DNA of 26,452 nt from Bacteroidales bacterium. Lineage in GTDB: Bacteria > Bacteroidota > Bacteroidia > Bacteroidales > B39-G9. The notes beneath the pieces were generated by a model. That model searched no databases. It had not been told where the DNA came from and worked only from the letters and a program-made list of their open reading frames with translations. Positions 1-7,907 of this stretch are shown piece after piece (within the stretch, counting starts at the first letter, position 1; every line of letters begins with the position of its first letter). The position numbers and the translations under genes are program-made. The stretch covers positions 1 to 26,452 of the forward strand of contig JAGLDO010000034.1 of the NCBI GenBank assembly GCA_023145555.1, given 5' to 3'.

Positions 1-13
1 TTTGCGTTTAGAC

Positions 14-41
14 AAAGTATAAATTTATAATTTTATACTTT
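14..41. promoter_or_regulatory. Inverted repeat upstream of transaldolase
   Basis: Two perfect 10-nt arms, AAAGTATAAA (14-23) and TTTATACTTT (32-41), are separated by 8 nt. The right arm ends 19 nt before the start of a TAnnTTTG -7 element, so the palindrome covers the expected -33 region of the transaldolase promoter. This position would suit an operator. It could also be the terminator of a gene left of the window, but no T-run follows it on the plus strand. The sequence is AT-rich, so chance is possible. Confidence 0.35.
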
Positions 42-59
42 AAAAAATAGAAAAATAAC

Positions 60-67
60 TACTTTTG
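60..67 (+). promoter_or_regulatory. Bacteroidota-type -7 promoter element for transaldolase
   Basis: TACTTTTG matches the TAnnTTTG -7 consensus of the Bacteroidota primary sigma factor and lies 32 nt before the transaldolase ATG. The -33 region is only weakly TTTG-like (CTTTA near 38-42). Assigned from consensus and position alone. Confidence 0.5.
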
Positions 68-99
68 CAAAATTAAAATAATAACTAAAACATAATAGT

Positions 100-756
100 A
101 TGAAATTTTTTGTTGATACAGCAAACCTTGAACAAATTAAAGAAGCACAAGATTTAGGTGTTCTTGACGGAGTTACTACCAATCCTTCTTTAATGGCAAA
201 AGAGGGAATAAAAGGAGAGAAAAATATTTTACAACATTATGTTGACATCTGCAATATTGTTGATGGAGATGTAAGTGCTGAAGTAATTGCAACCGATTTT
301 GAAGGAATGATTGCTGAAGGACAAAAATTAGCTGCTTTACATCCTCAAATAGTTGTTAAAGTACCTGCAATAAAAGAAGGAATAAAAGCAATTAAATTTT
401 TAACAAGTAAAGGAATTAGGACAAATTGCACATTAGTTTTTTCTGTTGGTCAAGCATTACTTGCAGCAAAAGCAGGAGCAACTTATGTTTCACCTTTTAT
501 TGGCAGATTAGACGATACTTCAACCGATGGTATTCAGTTAATTGCACAAATTGTTGAGATGTTTAATTTTTATGGCTTTGAAACTCAGGTTCTTGCAGCA
601 TCTATTCGACACACAATGCACATTGTTCAATGTGTTGAGGCTGGTGCCGACGTTGCAACATGTCCGTTAAAAGCAATATTGGGATTACTAAACCATCCTT
701 TAACAGACAGTGGATTGAAAAAATTCCTTGAAGATTATCATAGAGTAAACGGATAG
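100..756 (+). CDS. tal: Transaldolase, small FSA/TalC-type
   Basis: Cytoplasmic class I aldolase-fold enzyme of the non-oxidative pentose phosphate pathway. It moves a dihydroxyacetone unit between sugar phosphates such as sedoheptulose 7-phosphate and glyceraldehyde 3-phosphate. The 218-residue length fits the short TalC/FSA subfamily rather than the roughly 320-residue TalB type. Visible family features are MKFFVDTAN at the N-terminus (Asp6), GVTTNPSL at 24-31, the Schiff-base lysine in VVKVP (Lys87), and SPFIGRLDD at 131-139. Phe133 sits where E. coli fructose-6-phosphate aldolase has a tyrosine. Phenylalanine at this position is the transaldolase signature, so I prefer transaldolase over FSA. 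The start ATG is preceded by A-rich sequence and a TAnnTTTG element. The next gene begins 72 nt downstream on the same strand and may be co-transcribed. Confidence 0.93.
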   Translation: MKFFVDTANLEQIKEAQDLGVLDGVTTNPSLMAKEGIKGEKNILQHYVDICNIVDGDVSAEVIATDFEGMIAEGQKLAALHPQIVVKVPAIKEGIKAIKFLTSKGIRTNCTLVFSVGQALLAAKAGATYVSPFIGRLDDTSTDGIQLIAQIVEMFNFYGFETQVLAASIRHTMHIVQCVEAGADVATCPLKAILGLLNHPLTDSGLKKFLEDYHRVNG

Positions 757-828
757 AGATTTTAGAATTTTGATTTGTGATTTTAGATTTAAGCCACAAT
801 TTTAAATTAATAGTCAATTAATGAGTTT

Positions 829-1440
829 ATGTTATTAAAAATTTTTCAGGAAAATACTGATCATCGACAAATAAGAAAAGTTGTTGATGTTTTGCAAGCC
901 GGTGGGATAATTATTTATCCTACCGATACTGTTTATGGTTTAGGTTGTGATATTCATAATCAAAAAGCTGTTGAAAAAATTGCATATATTAAAGGTGTTA
1001 AACCTGAAAAAGCTTTGTTTTCATTTGTTTGTTATGACTTGAGTCATCTCTCAGATTTTACAAAGCCAATAAATAATGACATTTATAAATTAATGAGGCG
1101 AAATCTTCCCGGACCTTTTACTTTTATTCTTCAGGCAAATAGTAAAGTGCCAAAATTATTCAAAAGCAAAAAGAAAACTGTTGGTATTAGAGTTCCTGAC
1201 AATAATATTGCCCTAGAAATTGTAAAAGAATTGGGAAATCCAATTATGTCAACTTCAATTCATGACGATGACGATGTTATTGAATACACTACTGACCCTG
1301 AATTGATTTATGAAAAATATAGAGATATTGTAGATATAGTTATTGATGCAGGATATGGAAATAATGAAGCGTCCACTGTTGTAGATTGTTCAAAAGATGA
1401 AATTGAAATTTTAAGAGAAGGGATAGGCATTTTAAAGTAG
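829..1440 (+). CDS. YciO/Sua5/YrdC-family protein (threonylcarbamoyl-AMP synthase-like)
   Basis: A 203-residue single-domain YrdC-fold protein. The family binds ATP, bicarbonate and threonine. TsaC/Sua5 members make threonylcarbamoyl-adenylate for the t6A37 modification of tRNA, while YciO members are paralogues of less certain role. Near the N-terminus GGIIIYPTDTVYGLGC (about 25-40) is the classic nucleotide-binding entry motif. PGPFTFIL and the GIRVPDN region follow, then NPIMSTSIH, and the C-terminus REGIGILK. Length, the LMRRNLPGPFTFIL stretch and the C-terminus resemble E. coli YciO (206 residues) more than TsaC. The usual KGRP segment is replaced by KGVKPEK. There is no Sua5 C-terminal domain. 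It lies 72 nt after transaldolase. The molecular function is therefore family-level only. Confidence 0.88.
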   Translation: MLLKIFQENTDHRQIRKVVDVLQAGGIIIYPTDTVYGLGCDIHNQKAVEKIAYIKGVKPEKALFSFVCYDLSHLSDFTKPINNDIYKLMRRNLPGPFTFILQANSKVPKLFKSKKKTVGIRVPDNNIALEIVKELGNPIMSTSIHDDDDVIEYTTDPELIYEKYRDIVDIVIDAGYGNNEASTVVDCSKDEIEILREGIGILK

Positions 1441-1503
1441 TTTTGAAAGATATTAATTATGTTTGATTTTTAATTTCAATATAAAAAATAATTTTAATAT
1501 GTT

Positions 1504-1540
1504 ATAAACCCTCAAGGTTTTTAAAACCTTGAGGGTTTAT
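1504..1540. repeat. 37-nt near-perfect palindrome, possible terminator or dispersed repeat
   Basis: ATAAACCCTCAAGGTTTT and its exact reverse complement form an 18-bp stem around one central T. It lies 64 nt after the YciO-like stop codon and 166 nt before the ABC gene. It could act as a rho-independent terminator, but only TTTT with interruptions follows it. The G/C-containing CCCTCAAGG core stands out against the AT-rich spacer. From memory, similar CCTCAAGG...CCTTGAGG palindromes recur between genes in Bacteroidota genomes, so a dispersed-repeat identity is as likely as a dedicated terminator. Confidence 0.75.
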
Positions 1541-1705
1541 TTTATGCAATAAAATGTTGAATTAAAAGGAGTTTCTCGTACTTTTTTACAAAAATTCAAT
1601 AATTATTGTACTAATATGATTATTTATTCTTATTTTTATTTATTGATATTAAATGAAATAGATTTTATTTATTGAAATAATAAATTATAAACTAAAGTTT
1701 GAATA

Positions 1706-4700
1706 ATGAGTGAGACAATATTAAAAGCCTTAATGAAATTGTTTGCAATTATTGCAAATGTTAATAAAGAAGGTGTTTCCGACACATCGCGTTCAATAGT
1801 TGAATCATACCTGAATCAACAGCTTAATCAAGCAAAAGTTACAGAATATCTTAATCTGTTTGACGAATATTTAGCCTTTCATCATCGTAGCACAAAGAAA
1901 AAAGATGGCTCTTTTGTTCAAAAACGAACATCGGTTAATTCGGTTAAAGTGTTAATGATATGCCAACAGATTAACGAAGAGCTTCAACAAGAACAAAAGG
2001 CTTTAGTTTTACTTTTATTACTTGAGTTTATAAGTTATGGTGCTGAAATTACTGACAAGGAATTAGATTTTGTTAAAACGGTATCTGATATTTTTAATAT
2101 CGAAGAATCTGATTATTTGAATAGTAAGGCATTTATTCTTGATTCTATGAAGAATGTTCCTGTAAAAGAAAATATTTTAACTATAAACAAAAATGAAAAG
2201 CCATTAAGTGATGAATTTAAGCACATTGTAAACAACAAACTTAATGGAAATATTTTCGTTTTACACATTGTTTGCACTAATATGTACATTTTTAGATACG
2301 TTGGTGAGGATAACTTATATTTAAACGGACATATAATTTTATTAAATCGTTCGTATATTTTAATAAAAGGCTCTGCAATTCGTGGTTCAAGAATTAATGC
2401 AATTTATTATAGCGACATTGAAGGTGAATTTTTACATTCAAAAATTAAATCGAAAGTTATTTTTACTGCTAAAGATGTTGAATTTCGATTTAAAAACAGC
2501 AAAAACGGTTTGCACAATTTTAATTTTTCTGAACAAGGAGGCGAGCTAATTGGCATAATGGGTGGTAGTGGTGTTGGTAAATCTACTCTCTTAAATATTT
2601 TGAATGGAAATTTAATACCACAAAAAGGCAGTATTACAATTAATGGTTTAGACATAAATAAGAATAAAGAAAAATTATCGGGAGTAATTGGATTTGTTCC
2701 TCAAGATGATTTGCTTATTGAAGAATTGACTGTTTATCAAAATTTATACTTCAATGCGAAATTGTGTTTTGATGATTTTAGCGAAACAGATTTAGAAAAA
2801 TCTGTTTTTAAGATACTCGAAGATTTAGATTTGATTGAGATAAAAGATTTAACAGTTGGTGATGTTTTAAATAAATTTATTAGTGGAGGGCAACGAAAAC
2901 GACTAAATATTGCCCTTGAGCTTATTAGAGAACCTTCAGTTCTTTTTGTTGATGAGCCAACATCAGGTTTGTCGTCAATGGATTCTGAAATTGTAATGGA
3001 TTTGCTAAAGCAACAGGCTTTAAAAGGAAAACTTGTTATTATTAATATTCATCAACCATCGTCAGATATTTATAAAATGTTTGACAAACTATTAATTCTT
3101 GATAGGGGTGGTTACTTAATTTATTATGGAAATCCTGTTGAGGCTGTTGTTTATTTTAAAACAATGACAAATCATGTAAATGCACTCGAAAGCGAATGTT
3201 CTTCATGTGGTAATGTGAACCCTGAACAGGTTCTTCAAATTGTAGAATCTAAGGTTGTTAATGAATATGGTAAATTAACAAGAACCCGTAAAATTTCTCC
3301 CACAGAATGGAATCAATTATATAAAGAAAATATTGAATCGAAGTTTTCTGAAAAGCAAAGTGAAGAGAAATTACCGGAAAATAAATTTAAGATACCTGAT
3401 AAATTTAAGCAATTTAAAATATTTAGTATTCGAAATATATTGTCGAAATTAACAAATAGGCAGTACATGCTGATTAATTTTACTGAAGCTCCTTTGTTGG
3501 CTTCTATTTTGGCAATAAGCATTAAATATATTAGTGGAACAGTTGATAATCCGAATGCATATGTCTTTAGCGAAAATATAAATATTCCTATTTATATGTT
3601 TATGTGTATTTTAACCGCTATGTTTATTGGTTTGACTGTTAGTGCCGAAGAAATTATTAAAGACAGACAGCTTCTTAAACGCGAAAAATTTCTTCACTTA
3701 AGCAGGTTTAGCTATATAAATTCAAAAGTCCTAATAATGTTTGTTTTGTCTGCAATTCAAACAATCTCGTTTATTATTGTCGGTAATTTAATCATGGGAA
3801 TAAAAGGAATGACTTTAGCTTATTGGCTGATTTTATTTTCTACATCATGTTTTGCAAATATTTTGGGTTTAAACATTTCTTCCGCATTAAATTCTGTGGT
3901 AACAATATATATACTTATCCCTTTTATTATTGTGCCTCAGATCTTGTTTAATGGCACAACAGTTCGTTATGAAAATCTTAATAAATTTATTGGCTCTTAT
4001 AAATATGTGCCTGTCATGGGTGATTTAATGACTTCGCGTTGGGCATACGAAGCAATGGCTGTTCATCAGTTTAAAAACAATAAATTTGATAAAAAGTTTT
4101 TTTATTTTGAAAAAGAAAAAAGTAATGCAGCCTTTAAAAACTCTTTTCTAATACCTACACTTCAAACGAAAATTGAAAATTGCCAAAGAAATATTGGACA
4201 AAATATTAAGGATGAAAAAACAATTAAGGATTTAAAAATAATTAAAAATGAGATTAATTTACTTTCAAAACAAAATACGGAAAATGGTTTTAAATACCTT
4301 GATAGTTTAAATATAAATTCATTTAATAATAAAATATCGCTTGCTACTCAAAAATATCTTCGTGCAGAAAAAAGATTTTACATTAAAAGATTTAATCAGG
4401 CATCAGATAATATAGATTTTACCTATGAAGAATTAATTGAAAAGCTTGGAGGTAAACAAAATGTTGATAAGCTGAAAAATGAATATCATAATATATGTCT
4501 GGATGCGTTGTTAAAAAATAAACAAGATCTTCATAAGATATATGAAACCAACGACCGATTAATACAAATGATGGATCCAATTTATAAAAATCCGGAATCA
4601 AATTATGGAAGAGCGCATTTTTATGCTCCTGAGAAAAATGTTTTTGGATTGTCTATTGATACTTTCTGGTTTGATATTCTTGTGATTTGGTTATTCGTAT

Positions 4701-4786
4701 TAGTTCTGTATTTTACCCTTTTATATGATTTGTTAAGAAAAGTAATTGAGGGTTTTGGAAATGTAAAGTTTAAAGTAAAACGTTAA
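1706..4786 (+). CDS. ABCG-like half transporter with N-terminal TerB-like domain
   Basis: A 1026-residue membrane protein with the ATPase before the permease, as in eukaryotic ABCG half transporters. Residues 1-145 are helical and resemble the TerB/DjlA-type domain (acidic, with ...FAIIANVNKEGVSD...). Residues about 180-250 form a beta-rich linker, perhaps FHA-like. The nucleotide-binding domain has Walker A GGSGVGKST (286-294), the signature ISGGQRKR (about 391-398), Walker B VLFVDEPTSGL and the ABCG-typical NIHQPSSDIYKMF. The permease has about five membrane segments between 590 and 750, a hydrophilic and partly coiled-coil stretch of about 230 residues (750-985), and a last membrane helix at about 986-1008. 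ABCG proteins have a loop between helices 5 and 6, but this one is far larger. The substrate is unknown, and export is the default guess for ABCG. It stands alone and is convergent with uvrA. Confidence 0.85.
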   Translation: MSETILKALMKLFAIIANVNKEGVSDTSRSIVESYLNQQLNQAKVTEYLNLFDEYLAFHHRSTKKKDGSFVQKRTSVNSVKVLMICQQINEELQQEQKALVLLLLLEFISYGAEITDKELDFVKTVSDIFNIEESDYLNSKAFILDSMKNVPVKENILTINKNEKPLSDEFKHIVNNKLNGNIFVLHIVCTNMYIFRYVGEDNLYLNGHIILLNRSYILIKGSAIRGSRINAIYYSDIEGEFLHSKIKSKVIFTAKDVEFRFKNSKNGLHNFNFSEQGGELIGIMGGSGVGKSTLLNILNGNLIPQKGSITINGLDINKNKEKLSGVIGFVPQDDLLIEELTVYQNLYFNAKLCFDDFSETDLEKSVFKILEDLDLIEIKDLTVGDVLNKFISGGQRKRLNIALELIREPSVLFVDEPTSGLSSMDSEIVMDLLKQQALKGKLVIINIHQPSSDIYKMFDKLLILDRGGYLIYYGNPVEAVVYFKTMTNHVNALESECSSCGNVNPEQVLQIVESKVVNEYGKLTRTRKISPTEWNQLYKENIESKFSEKQSEEKLPENKFKIPDKFKQFKIFSIRNILSKLTNRQYMLINFTEAPLLASILAISIKYISGTVDNPNAYVFSENINIPIYMFMCILTAMFIGLTVSAEEIIKDRQLLKREKFLHLSRFSYINSKVLIMFVLSAIQTISFIIVGNLIMGIKGMTLAYWLILFSTSCFANILGLNISSALNSVVTIYILIPFIIVPQILFNGTTVRYENLNKFIGSYKYVPVMGDLMTSRWAYEAMAVHQFKNNKFDKKFFYFEKEKSNAAFKNSFLIPTLQTKIENCQRNIGQNIKDEKTIKDLKIIKNEINLLSKQNTENGFKYLDSLNINSFNNKISLATQKYLRAEKRFYIKRFNQASDNIDFTYEELIEKLGGKQNVDKLKNEYHNICLDALLKNKQDLHKIYETNDRLIQMMDPIYKNPESNYGRAHFYAPEKNVFGLSIDTFWFDILVIWLFVLVLYFTLLYDLLRKVIEGFGNVKFKVKR

Positions 4787-4834
4787 AATTTTGGCAAGAG
4801 CTAAAAATGTGAAGTTATACTGCTAAAATATTTA

Positions 4835-7672
4835 TTATTTTGATATTTCTTCTTTAAGAAATTTGGCAGTGTAACTTATTTTCTTTTCAGCAATTTTTTC
4901 AGGCGTTCCTGTGCAAATTATTTCGCCACCGTTTTTACCACCGTCAATACCAATATCAATAATGTAATCGGCTATTTTAATAACATCTATATTGTGTTCA
5001 ATAACAATAATAGTATTGCCTTTATCAACAAGCTTATTCAATACTTTTAGCAAAACATTAATATCTTCAAAATGCAAACCTGTGGTTGGCTCATCGAGAA
5101 TATACAGTGTTTTTCCGGTGTCGCGTTTGGATAATTCCGAAGCAAGTTTAACTCTCTGTGCTTCGCCACCAGAGAGTGTTGTCGATGCTTGTCCTAGAGT
5201 TATATATCCCAATCCTACCTCTTGTAACGTTTTTAGTTTGATAAAAATTTTAGGAATATTTTTAAAGAATTCAACACCTTGATTAATCGTCATATTGAGT
5301 ACGTCACTAATAGATTTGCCTTTGAAACGAACTTCTAGAGTTTCACGGTTATATCGTTTTCCATTACACTCATCACATTTAACATAAACATCGGGTAAAA
5401 AATTCATTTCAATGGTTTTTACACCTGCTCCCTTGCAACTTTCGCATCTGCCACCTTTAACGTTAAATGAAAAACGACCGGCTTTGTATCCTCTTATTTG
5501 AGATTCGGGTAATTTTTCAAAGAGCTTTCTTATTTCTGAAAAAATTCCTGTATAAGTTGAAGGATTCGAACGAGGAGTCTTCCCTAAAGGAGATTGATTA
5601 ACTTCAACAACTTTATCAATAAAATCAATTCCCTGAATTTTTTCATATTTTAAAGCCTGCTTTTGTGAACGATAAAAATGTTGTGTGAGAATTGGATATA
5701 ATGTTTCATTAATAAGAGTTGATTTGCCACTTCCTGAAACGCCTGTTATACAAATAAATTTTCCAAGAGGGAAATCAACAGTAATATTTTTCAAGTTATT
5801 TCCTTGTGCTCCAAAAAGTTTTATATGTTTACCATTTCCTGCACGATGTTTTTCAGGAATTTCAATAAGTTTTTTATTATTCAGGTATTGTGCAGTTAAA
5901 CTGTTTGATTTTATAATTTCTTTAGATGTTCCTTGAGCTACAATTTCTCCGCCATGCTTACCTGCAAAAGGTCCCATATCAATAATATGGTCGGCAGACA
6001 GCATCATTTCTTTGTCGTGCTCAACAACAATTATAGAATTGCCGGCATCTCTAAGTTGCTTAAGCGAGTTGATGAGTTTAAGATTGTCTTTTTGGTGTAA
6101 ACCTATACTTGGCTCATCTAAAATATATAAAACATTGACTAATTGAGAACCAATTTGAGTTGCCAATCTTATACGCTGACTTTCACCGCCTGATAAACTT
6201 CTTGCACTTCTGTTTAATGATAAATAATTTAATCCTACATTAATAAGGAAAGTCAAACGTGTGCGAATTTCCTTGAGTATTTCTTTCGAGATTTTATTTT
6301 GTTTATCAGAAAGTTTGTCTTCAATATTATTAAACCAAGAATAAAGCTCGTCAATATCCATATTTGAAAGTTCGGATATGTTTTTACCGGCAATTTTAAA
6401 ATAAAGAGCTTCTTTTTTTAATCTGCGGCCATTGCAGACGGGGCAGGTTGTTTTTTTAATAAAATAGTTAAAATTATTTTGTATTTTTTTTGAATTGTTT
6501 TCTGTTTTTTGTTCAGCAATATAATTAATTATGCCTGTGAAACTTAAAAAATAATTTGAAGATGAGCCAAGCGGCGTATTTCCTAATTTGAATGTTTCGT
6601 CAGAACCATAAAGTATTATATTTAAAACATTTTCAGGAATTTTTTTTATTGGTGTCGATAGTGAGATTTTATATTTTGAAGCAATGGCTTCTAATTGCCA
6701 AAATATAAGAGAACTTTTGTATTTGCCAATGGGAGCAATACCACCCTTGTTTATACTCAAGCTGTCATCAGGAATAATTTTGGAAATATCAATTTCATTA
6801 ATTGTACCGAGACCGTTGCATTTAGGACAAGCACCTTTAGGCGAATTAAAAGAGAATGAGTGTGGAGCAGGTTCATCATAAGAAATGCCACTAGTTGGAC
6901 ACATTAGGTTACGACTGAAAAATCTTGAATCATTACTATCTTTATCAAGAATCATAATAATCCCTTTTCCATACTGCATAGCCATCTGAATAGATGATTT
7001 TAGTCTTTTTTGGTCTTCGTTATCTATTTTTAGTTTATCAATAATAATTTCAATATTATGAGTCTTGTAGCGGTCGAGTTTTAACCCGTATGTTAGTTCT
7101 TTTATTTCACCATCAATGCGAGTATATAAAAAACCTTTTTTGCGTGTTTGCTCTAACAATTCTTTGTAGTGTCCTTTTCGTCCTTTTACTATTGGAGATA
7201 ATAAAATAATTTTTTTATTGGCATAGTTCTGTTTAATAATTTCGAGTATTTTTTCATCGGTATATTTCACCATTTTTTCGCCTGACATGTACGAATATGC
7301 TATACCGGCTTTTGCAAAAAGTAAACGTAAAAAACCATAAATTTCAGTAATTGTGCCAACAGTAGAACGCGGATTTTTGTTTGTTGATTTTTGTTCAATA
7401 GCAATAACCGGACTCAATCCGGATATTTTGTCAACGTCGGGACGTTCTAATTTCCCAAGAAATTGACGTGCATAAGCCGAAAAAGTTTCAATATACCGTC
7501 TTTGTCCTTCTGCATAAATAGTATCAAAAGCTAACGATGATTTTCCACTGCCACTAAGACCTGTTATTACAGTTAATTTTTTGCGTGGTATGTTTACATC
7601 AATATTCTTTAGGTTATGAACTCTTGCGCCTAACACATTAATATTGTGTGAATTATTGCTTTTTTTTGTCAA
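4835..7672 (-). CDS. uvrA: UvrABC excinuclease subunit A
   Basis: The damage-recognition ATPase of nucleotide excision repair, which loads UvrB at bulky DNA lesions as a dimer. The 945 residues hold two ABC modules. The first has Walker A GLSGSGKSS (38-46) and LSGGESQRIRLA; the second has GVSGSGKST (around 650) and LSGGEAQRVKLA followed by LYILDEPTTGLH. The C-terminal zinc module is intact (CESC ... CDEC, with the NFLPDVYV loop between). The first zinc module reads C258-P-T-S261 ... C282-P-K-C285, so one of the four expected cysteines is serine. The start MTKKSNNSHNINVLGAR fits the usual beginning just before the conserved GARVHNLKN. It appears monocistronic, with its own TAnnTTTG element upstream. 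Confidence 0.97.
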   Translation of the reverse strand: MTKKSNNSHNINVLGARVHNLKNIDVNIPRKKLTVITGLSGSGKSSLAFDTIYAEGQRRYIETFSAYARQFLGKLERPDVDKISGLSPVIAIEQKSTNKNPRSTVGTITEIYGFLRLLFAKAGIAYSYMSGEKMVKYTDEKILEIIKQNYANKKIILLSPIVKGRKGHYKELLEQTRKKGFLYTRIDGEIKELTYGLKLDRYKTHNIEIIIDKLKIDNEDQKRLKSSIQMAMQYGKGIIMILDKDSNDSRFFSRNLMCPTSGISYDEPAPHSFSFNSPKGACPKCNGLGTINEIDISKIIPDDSLSINKGGIAPIGKYKSSLIFWQLEAIASKYKISLSTPIKKIPENVLNIILYGSDETFKLGNTPLGSSSNYFLSFTGIINYIAEQKTENNSKKIQNNFNYFIKKTTCPVCNGRRLKKEALYFKIAGKNISELSNMDIDELYSWFNNIEDKLSDKQNKISKEILKEIRTRLTFLINVGLNYLSLNRSARSLSGGESQRIRLATQIGSQLVNVLYILDEPSIGLHQKDNLKLINSLKQLRDAGNSIIVVEHDKEMMLSADHIIDMGPFAGKHGGEIVAQGTSKEIIKSNSLTAQYLNNKKLIEIPEKHRAGNGKHIKLFGAQGNNLKNITVDFPLGKFICITGVSGSGKSTLINETLYPILTQHFYRSQKQALKYEKIQGIDFIDKVVEVNQSPLGKTPRSNPSTYTGIFSEIRKLFEKLPESQIRGYKAGRFSFNVKGGRCESCKGAGVKTIEMNFLPDVYVKCDECNGKRYNRETLEVRFKGKSISDVLNMTINQGVEFFKNIPKIFIKLKTLQEVGLGYITLGQASTTLSGGEAQRVKLASELSKRDTGKTLYILDEPTTGLHFEDINVLLKVLNKLVDKGNTIIVIEHNIDVIKIADYIIDIGIDGGKNGGEIICTGTPEKIAEKKISYTAKFLKEEISK

Positions 7673-7707
7673 CTTTTTTTTGTATTATTTTAAATATTAC
7701 AAGAATG

Positions 7708-7715
7708 CAAAGTTA
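7708..7715 (-). promoter_or_regulatory. -7 promoter element for uvrA
   Basis: On the minus strand this reads TAACTTTG, a match to TAnnTTTG, 35 nt before the uvrA ATG. A TTTTTG lies 13 nt further upstream, closer than the usual spacing to a -33 element, so only the -7 box is claimed. Confidence 0.45.
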
Positions 7716-7773
7716 ATAAAATATAGTTCAAAAAGTTAAAAGTTTATGCATCTATTATTCCTAATTCTTAATT

Positions 7774-7855
7774 CTCTGCTCTTACGGATTTGTAATCCGA
7801 AAGTATTAATATACAGCTCATTAATTCGGGATTACAAATCCCGAACAGCAGTGAG
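7774..7855 (+). repeat. Double-hairpin REPIN/MITE-like element, copy A
   Basis: An 82-bp element made of two facing hairpins. The left has CGGATT/AATCCG around TGT (7785-7799). The right has TTCGGGATT/AATCCCGAA around ACA (7824-7844). The ends, CTCTGCTCTT and AACAGCAGTGAG, are imperfect inverted repeats of each other, so the whole is a MITE-like palindrome. A second copy lies in reverse orientation at 16676-16755 and agrees at 75 of 80 compared positions; all five differences are outside the core stems except one flank base. It contains no ORF. It sits between the mltG-like gene's end and the uvrA promoter. Confidence 0.85.
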
Positions 7856-7867
7856 TGTTAGAATTTG

Positions 7868-7907
7868 AAGTCTCAAGTCTCAAGTTTCAAATCTTAAATC
7901 GTAATTC
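7868..7907. repeat. Degenerate short tandem tract after the lytic transglycosylase gene
   Basis: On the plus strand, AAGTCTC is repeated twice and then decays to AAGTTTC, AAATCTT and AAATCGT. On the minus strand the tract directly follows the stop codon of the transglycosylase. Similar degenerate 7-nt or AAAGTT-type tracts follow other genes in this window. No coding potential is seen. Confidence 0.45.

Noticed and set aside
100..756. Fructose-6-phosphate aldolase (FSA) in place of transaldolase
   Set aside because: Phe133 replaces the tyrosine that marks FSA; the small transaldolase group fits better, though an assay would settle it.
2407..2655. Long antisense frame inside the ABC transporter gene
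   Set aside because: It overlaps a conserved ATPase domain in full and has no recognisable domain; it is a shadow of AT-rich coding bias.
4825..4841. AAAATA/TATTTT stem as a terminator between the ABC gene and uvrA
   Set aside because: A six-pair all-AT stem that overlaps the uvrA stop codon is within chance expectation.
5685..5936. Plus-strand frames across uvrA and similar frames across wzc, pepC and wtpBC
   Set aside because: All lie within clear conserved genes on the other strand, with no start context or family match.
7774..7855. CRISPR array or CRISPR-like repeat
   Set aside because: There are only two distant copies, each a double hairpin, with no spacers and no cas gene.
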